From Clostridiales bacterium (lineage in GTDB: Bacteria; Bacillota; Clostridia; Oscillospirales; Oscillospiraceae): a DNA stretch of 33,980 nt. The stretch lies in assembly GCA_003522945.1 (NCBI GenBank), contig DPHR01000035.1, forward strand, positions 3,574-37,553. Direction: 5' to 3'. The notes beneath the pieces are model-generated. The model worked only from the letters and a program-made list of their open reading frames with translations, had not been told where the DNA came from and searched no databases. This document shows positions 32,192 to 33,980 of the stretch, one piece after another. Position numbers and translations under genes: made by a program. The stretch's first letter is position 1. Every line of letters starts with the position of its first letter.

Positions 32192-32391
32192 ACACGGACA
32201 ACGGTGTCAGCCAGAATGACGCCGTAATATACGCCGTCGAAATACTGTTGCTGCCGGCTGGAAACTCTGCTATTCTCTTCGGCTGACTCTGTGATCTTCG
32301 TCGAAACGGTTTCCGGCTCATAGGGAACGCGGTACCCCTGCACCAGCAGCCGGTGCGTATTGACGCCATACGGCGTGTAGGTTTCATCGGA
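32107..32391 (-). pseudogene. C-terminal remnant of a second class C sortase
   Basis: TPYGVNTHRLLVQGYRVPYE is the conserved end of pilin-polymerising class C sortases (usually TLVTCTPYGVNTHRL). Here the Cys position reads Tyr (ETYTPYG) and the sequence begins right there, so the catalytic domain is gone. The frame then runs on through unrelated residues to 32107. With the adjacent sortase pseudogene it marks a lost pilus locus. Confidence 0.65.
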
Positions 32392-32427
32392 TGCTCCTTT
32401 TCATGCTTTAAGGCCATATTGTTTTGA

Positions 32428-32513
32428 GTTATTCGTTTTAAGTGACGTTAAAACGAATAACTTTTTCTTTAAAACGAATAACAATTGACAAACTGGGCAG
32501 AATTCTTTATACT
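32428..32513 (+). promoter_or_regulatory. Triple-repeat operator and sigma-A promoter of the DUF4325 gene
   Basis: The 14-mer TTAAAACGAATAAC occurs at 32448-32461 and 32469-32482, and as its reverse complement at 32428-32441, so the first two form an inverted repeat with a 6-nt centre. TTGACA (32485-32490), 17 nt, TATACT (32508-32513) is a near-consensus promoter directly after the third copy. The gene's own N-terminal HTH is a candidate binder. Confidence 0.8.
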
Positions 32514-32536
32514 TTCTAACGAAAGGATGCGATCGT

Positions 32537-33568
32537 ATGAAGTTTACGGAGGAAAAGAAGCAGGCCGTTCTGCGCTATATCCTGGAAAAGATATCGCAGC
32601 ATGACCCCCGTGTTACCAAAACCGTGTCTGAAACGATGAACATCAACCAGAACACCGTACACAGTTACATCACCGAGCTGATCGAGCAGGGCGTCATTCG
32701 CCGCGTTAAACGCGGACAGTATGAGCTTGTGTGCAAACAATATAAATTCTGTCTGGAGCGCAGCAAGGGCGATCTGGATTCCGATCTGTACGCTTATCAG
32801 AAATACCTTGCGCCGCTTATTCAGGACGAGCCCAAAAATGTGCAGGGCATCTGGGCCTATGCCTTCACAGAAATGATCAACAATGTCATGGATCATTCGC
32901 TCGCTTCGGAGGTGCATATCCGGGTCGACCGTGATCCGGTCAACACCGCAGTCATCATTTCCGACAACGGCGTGGGAATCTTCCATAAACTGCAGGAGCA
33001 CTTCGGTTTCCCCACAGCAGAGGAAGCCATATGCGAACTCTTCAAGGGAAAGCTGACAACGGACTCCGCCAACCATTCCGGCGAGGGAATTTTCTTCTCT
33101 TCCCGCATGATGGATGACTTTATCATCCTGTCGGACGGCAAGGTCTTCTGCATTGATAAATATGAGGAAAGCGTCCTTGCCGACCTGGAAGAATTCTCTG
33201 TGCCCGGAACGAGCGTATATATGAGCCTTTCCAACTCCTCCAACAAGGATACTTCCGAGATTTTTGACCGGTACGCCGATTCGGACTGCGGCTTTACGAA
33301 AACAAGCATCCCGCTGAAGAACATTTATGACAGCTCACCGGTGTCTCGCTCGCAGGCAAAGCGCCTCTGCAACCGCATGGATCGCTTTGAGGAGGTCACG
33401 CTGGATTTTGACGGCCTCGAATGGATGGGGCAGGGCTTTGCCCACCAGCTTTTTGTTGTCTTTCAGCATGAGCATCCCAAAATCCGCCTGCTGCCGGTCA
33501 ATATGAGCCCTCCGGTGGAGAAAATGTACCGCCATGTTCTTGCGGGTGACACATCCCCCCGTGCCTGA
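32537..33568 (+). CDS. HTH - HATPase - DUF4325 (STAS-like) regulator
   Basis: This 343-residue protein has three parts: a winged/HTH domain (about 1-65; SETMNINQNTVHSYITELIE), a histidine-kinase-like ATPase (100-230) with N box EMINNVMDH (112-120), G1 ISDNGVGI (141-148) and G2 SGEGIFFSS (181-189), and a STAS-like DUF4325 domain (265-335; VTLDFDGLEWMGQGFAHQLF). No phospho-accepting His or membrane part is seen. The ATPase plus STAS-like pair recalls anti-sigma/anti-anti-sigma modules, here fused with a DNA-binding domain in one chain. The role is unknown. The gene is intact, with its own strong promoter and operator. Confidence 0.88.
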   Translation: MKFTEEKKQAVLRYILEKISQHDPRVTKTVSETMNINQNTVHSYITELIEQGVIRRVKRGQYELVCKQYKFCLERSKGDLDSDLYAYQKYLAPLIQDEPKNVQGIWAYAFTEMINNVMDHSLASEVHIRVDRDPVNTAVIISDNGVGIFHKLQEHFGFPTAEEAICELFKGKLTTDSANHSGEGIFFSSRMMDDFIILSDGKVFCIDKYEESVLADLEEFSVPGTSVYMSLSNSSNKDTSEIFDRYADSDCGFTKTSIPLKNIYDSSPVSRSQAKRLCNRMDRFEEVTLDFDGLEWMGQGFAHQLFVVFQHEHPKIRLLPVNMSPPVEKMYRHVLAGDTSPRA

Positions 33569-33980
33569 TCTTCTATACGATAGAGAATATTATCTGTATA
33601 GAGAATGCTATACTATCGCAGCGGAACAATCGGCGATTGAGGTGGCGGAACGGGTGTCTTTTGAGGCAAAATGGCGCCTGCTGGCGAGAGTGGGAGTCCG
33701 CTGCTATATTCTGATTTCCAATGTATCAGGTGCGGTAAAAGTAGCCCCGCTCCAGATTCTTCAATTTCCGGTGGTGCTGCCGCACAAGTTTCAGGACGCG
33801 GAAAAGTTCAATTTGCAGTTCTCAGACTTCTCAGAAATCACCGAAACAGCGGACAAGCTGCGCTGGCTTCGATACCAGAAAGGCCTGCGCCAAAGAGATG
33901 TTGCAGACTACGCCGGGATAGATCGGAGCACCTATGTCCACTATGAAGAATATGGAAAGGACCTCTATCCGCCGGAGCAC
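33561..33980 (+). CDS. XRE-type HTH protein, N-terminal part (runs off the window)
   Basis: The frame is open from GTG 33561, which overlaps the preceding stop by 8 nt, to the window end (140 codons). Residues from about 110 read DKLRWLRYQKGLRQRDVADY and AGIDRSTYVHYEEYG, a clear Cro/C1-type HTH. The part before it (ILISNVSGAVKVAPLQILQF, FQDAEKFNLQFSDF) I do not recognise. The GTG has no good ribosome site, so translation may be coupled to the DUF4325 gene or begin at another internal codon. Confidence 0.6.
   Translation, partial: MPDLLYDREYYLYRECYTIAAEQSAIEVAERVSFEAKWRLLARVGVRCYILISNVSGAVKVAPLQILQFPVVLPHKFQDAEKFNLQFSDFSEITETADKLRWLRYQKGLRQRDVADYAGIDRSTYVHYEEYGKDLYPPEH

Noticed and set aside
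33671..33946. Plus-strand frame of 91 codons at the right edge
   Set aside because: It lies in another frame of the XRE-type gene, whose HTH is clear; no domain or ribosome site.

Overview
The window looks like chromosomal DNA of a Gram-positive anaerobe of the Clostridia, most likely an Oscillospiraceae/Ruminococcaceae-type gut bacterium. The reasons are high-GC Firmicutes codon use, strong AGGAGG ribosome sites, an arginine deiminase operon with a YfcC-type carrier, SipW/TasA-like surface proteins, a Spo0A-type DNA-binding domain with 0A boxes, and remnants of a Tn1549-like conjugative element. The genus is inference; no rRNA is present.

Region 1 (1-8975) is a minus-strand arginine block: arcA-arcB-arcC-arcD (arginine deiminase fermentation, yielding ATP, ammonia and ornithine), then a tandem-HTH AraC-type regulator whose stop overlaps the start of argR (cut by the left edge). 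An 18-bp ARG-box-like site sits over the likely arcA -10 region. argS lies upstream in the same direction, behind clear terminators.

Region 2 (8976-30839) is a decayed integrated element of about 21.7 kb in the 3' half of a tRNA-Ser(TGA) gene. The tRNA 3' half plus its terminator is repeated gap-free (102 bp, 2 mismatches) at 9006-9107 and 30738-30839. The integrase at the left end is broken, and an Xis-like HTH gene lies at the right end. Inside are: (a) a minus-strand surface-fibre operon, sipW, three TasA/camelysin-like proteins, a large InlB/SpaA-like protein, another small TasA-like protein, a TGQ-type anchored protein and a sortase, followed by an AP2-domain protein; (b) immediately upstream of sipW, a 315-bp segment bounded by perfect 20-bp inverted repeats, carrying a good sigma-A promoter that points at sipW, beside a tyrosine recombinase gene. 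This is the layout of a phase-variable promoter switch, here apparently frozen ON because the recombinase is broken; (c) CHAP and IS3 scraps and an intact serine recombinase; (d) a complete ECF vitamin-type transporter operon with a fused double ATPase, two T subunits, one S subunit and a DUF4430 protein; (e) conjugation/partition remnants (VirB6-like, Maff2, ParA) and a Fic protein with its own operator.

Region 3 (30840-33980), right of the repeat, is more accessory DNA. It starts with the last codons of a second, related integrase, which implies serial integration at the same tRNA. It continues with a free-standing Spo0A DNA-binding domain behind tandem abrB-like 0A boxes, broken class C sortase and PemK/MazF fragments, a HTH-HATPase-DUF4325 regulator behind a triple-repeat operator, and the start of an XRE-type gene.

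The best candidate for an undescribed system is the invertible-promoter-controlled sipW/TasA-like/sortase operon carried on a tRNA-Ser island.
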